Source: Escallonia rubra (Eukaryota > Streptophyta > Magnoliopsida > Escalloniales > Escalloniaceae). From it: a stretch of DNA of 64,000 nt. The DNA is taken from assembly GCA_033065855.1 (NCBI GenBank), contig JAVXUO010000140.1:62001-126000 (forward strand), read 5' to 3'. The notes below the pieces were generated by a model. The model did no database searches, was not told where the DNA came from, and saw only the letters and a program-made list of their open reading frames with translations. The position numbers were made by a program, and so were the translations under genes. Shown here piece after piece: positions 62,395-64,000 of this stretch; positions within the stretch are counted from its first letter, which is position 1; each line of letters starts with the position of its first letter.

Positions 62395-62965
62395 GCCAAG
62401 TTGTATTTAGGATAATTAGGAATGTATTAGGTTTTAATTAGGTTAATTGAGTTCATTATGGTTAGTTAGGGCTATTTAGGGTTGTCGAGGCTATTAAGAT
62501 TTAATTAGGGTAATTGGGGTTAATTAGGTTTGTTTAGGGTTTATCAGGATAATTAACATTTAATTAGGCTAATAGGATTAATCATTGTTAATTAATTAGG
62601 GTTGATTTGAGCTAATTATGACTAATTTGAGTTATTTAGAGTTGATTAGAGTTAATTGGGTTTGATTAGAGTTAGTTACTGTCAATATAATTAGGGTTAA
62701 TTTAAGACTTAATTAGGGTTAATCAGTGTTGATTAGGATTAATTAGAGCTAATTAAGGCCCCAACGAGGCTAGTTAGAGCTAATTAGAGTCAATTAAAGT
62801 TAATTGAGTTTAATTAGGGTTAATTAGTGTTTAGTTTAGTTTAATAATCATTGAAATAGGGTTAATTAGTGTTAATTAGAGCTGAGTAGGGCTAATTATG
62901 GCTAATTTTAGCTATTTAAGGTTAATTAGTGTTAATTCGGGGTTAATTAGGGTCAATTAAACTTA
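62395..62965. repeat. Degenerate GTTAATTAGG(G) array
   Basis: About 570 bases are composed of TTAATTAGGGT, TTAATTAGAGC, TTAATTAGTGT and similar 10-13-base words. They resemble, but are not, the plant telomere unit TTTAGGG. There is no coding potential. Confidence 0.85.
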
Positions 62966-63279
62966 CATACAATTGAAATTAAAAAAAAAAAAACTTACAT
63001 ACAATTTAGACTAAACATAAAATCACACTATACATTATAGCAAATTAAACCAATGCATTATAACAAATTCAAACTCACATGCATTACACTATAAATGCTC
63101 AGAATGTAATTAGGGTTAAATGTATATACAGGTGGTGGCGTGGCAGCAGTGATGAGGCAGTGGTGAACAATGGCGCCATGGAAGAGCTGTGGCGTCGGGT
63201 AGGGGTGGGGAGTCACCGAGGAGCTGTCGCCGGTTACAGGAGAGAGAAGAGAAAGAAAGGGAGAGTAATGTCTTAGGAT

Positions 63280-63470
63280 TAATTATACTTATGTCCCTGA
63301 GGTTTTGGTGAAATTACAGTCAACGACACTAACTTTCAAAAGGTAACAAACCGTGACCACAAACGTTAAAAAAGTAACACTTGTGTCCATCCGTCAAATA
63401 TCTGTCCAAAAAGTGTAATTTTTGTGACGTCATCAGTACATAATTTCAAAATATGACAATCCTACCCCTA
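63280..63470. repeat. Dispersed repeat-like segment
   Basis: TATGTCCCTGAGGTTTTGGTGAAATTAC and the following AACAAACCGTGACCAC...GTGACGTCATCA stretch resemble a common plant interspersed non-coding repeat. Ends are not defined. Confidence 0.3.
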
Positions 63471-63589
63471 GATTACTGTTACCTCTCTTCTCACTATTCC
63501 ACATTCTCTTTCACGAGCCTCATTTCTCTTCCCCTTATCTCTCTCTTCTTCCATCAGACACAGGTGAATTCTCCAGCCACCATGCGGCA

Positions 63590-63780
63590 GCCCCCAACAT
63601 TTCACCACGCCGCTACTCGCACCGGCCACCACCACGCCGCTGCCCCACCATCCCACCACCACGCCGCTGCTCCGACCACTCACCACCATGCCGCTGCCCC
63701 CACTGTACCACCACCACACCGCTGCCTACTGTCGACCACCACGTCAATGCTCACCGTCGAGCACCACTCATGTTGCTCCA
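63590..63780. repeat. CACCACGCCGCTGC minisatellite
   Basis: CACCACGCCGCTGCC-like words recur at intervals of roughly 25-45 bases in a C-rich, G-poor stretch that continues as CCCCGCC-rich sequence to the window end. It is open in several frames, but only because of composition. Confidence 0.65.
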
Positions 63781-64000
63781 ACTGCCCACCATCACGTCCC
63801 TGCTCCCCCATCACCCACTGTCGTCCCCCTCCCTTCCCTTACCCAACCGCCTTCCACTTTGTTCCACCCCGTACATTCGTCCCCCGCCCATCCTTCCCCT
63901 CCCTTTCACCCCATCCCGTCGTCCCCCGCCCTCATTTCCTTTACCCCCGCCGCTTTCCCCTTCCCCTTACCCCCACCACGTCTTGGCGTCGTCCCCCGCC

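Larger units (their letters stand above)
60005..64000. mobile_element. CACTA (En/Spm-like) transposon, left end; right end not in window
   Basis: The terminal repeat CACTACAAAAAACTAG starts at 60005. It is followed by many direct and inverted copies of TTTTAGCGACGG / CCGTCGCTAAA to about 60500, the subterminal repeats typical of plant CACTA elements. A broken transposase lies beyond. I found no GTAGTG end before 64000, so the right boundary is unknown and the given end is only the window edge. Confidence 0.75.

Noticed and set aside
62395..62965. True interstitial telomere
   Set aside because: The unit is TTAATTAGGG-like, not a run of TTTAGGG, and it is highly degenerate.
1..64000. tRNA, rRNA, snoRNA or microRNA genes
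   Set aside because: No segment showed a convincing cloverleaf with A and B boxes or a known RNA signature when read by eye; a covariance-model scan would be decisive.

Overview
This is a plant nuclear window, almost certainly from a eudicot. It is AT-rich and its genes have GT-AG introns. It carries plant-specific families (GRF with QLQ and WRC domains, BREVIS RADIX, S-domain receptor kinase, chloroplast PAM68, cadmium-induced AS8-like) and many plant transposons (Helitron, Stowaway, CACTA/En-Spm, Ty3/gypsy and LINE remnants). Nothing bacterial or viral is seen, and the species cannot be fixed from sequence alone.

Layout. Seven protein-coding genes lie in the left 49 kb: MOB1 (minus; its last exon falls off the left edge), a growth-regulating factor (plus, divergent from MOB1), an AS8-like protein (minus), a G-type lectin S-receptor-like kinase (minus), a small coiled-coil protein (plus, divergent from the kinase), PAM68 (plus) and a two-domain BREVIS RADIX-like protein (plus). 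I rebuilt exons by matching splice sites, reading frame and family conservation. All seven read open across their junctions, apart from the missing MOB1 end. The right 14.7 kb (49.3-64 kb) has no recognisable host gene. It holds a 4.45-kb Helitron, a TIR-like element, a GC-rich duplicated block with 66-bp minisatellites and the left end of a CACTA element with a broken transposase.

Introns carry much of the repeat load. MOB1 intron 1 holds five tandem units of about 450 bp built around a Stowaway-like MITE. GRF intron 2 holds a LINE remnant and a 1.3-kb Stowaway-like element. BRX intron 1 holds a clean 304-bp Stowaway MITE, and the kinase has a small MITE.

Functionally, MOB1, GRF and BRX all belong to families that control organ growth. 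PAM68 acts in photosystem II assembly. The genes are not an operon; their linkage looks like ancestral synteny. From memory, Arabidopsis has MOB1, AS8 and PAM68 close together on chromosome 4 and GRF5 near BRXL2 on chromosome 3. No wholly new system is evident. The most informative findings are the Helitron inserted inside a MITE whose empty paralogue lies in the kinase intron, the tandem array built on a MITE, and the satellite-like arrays at the right end.
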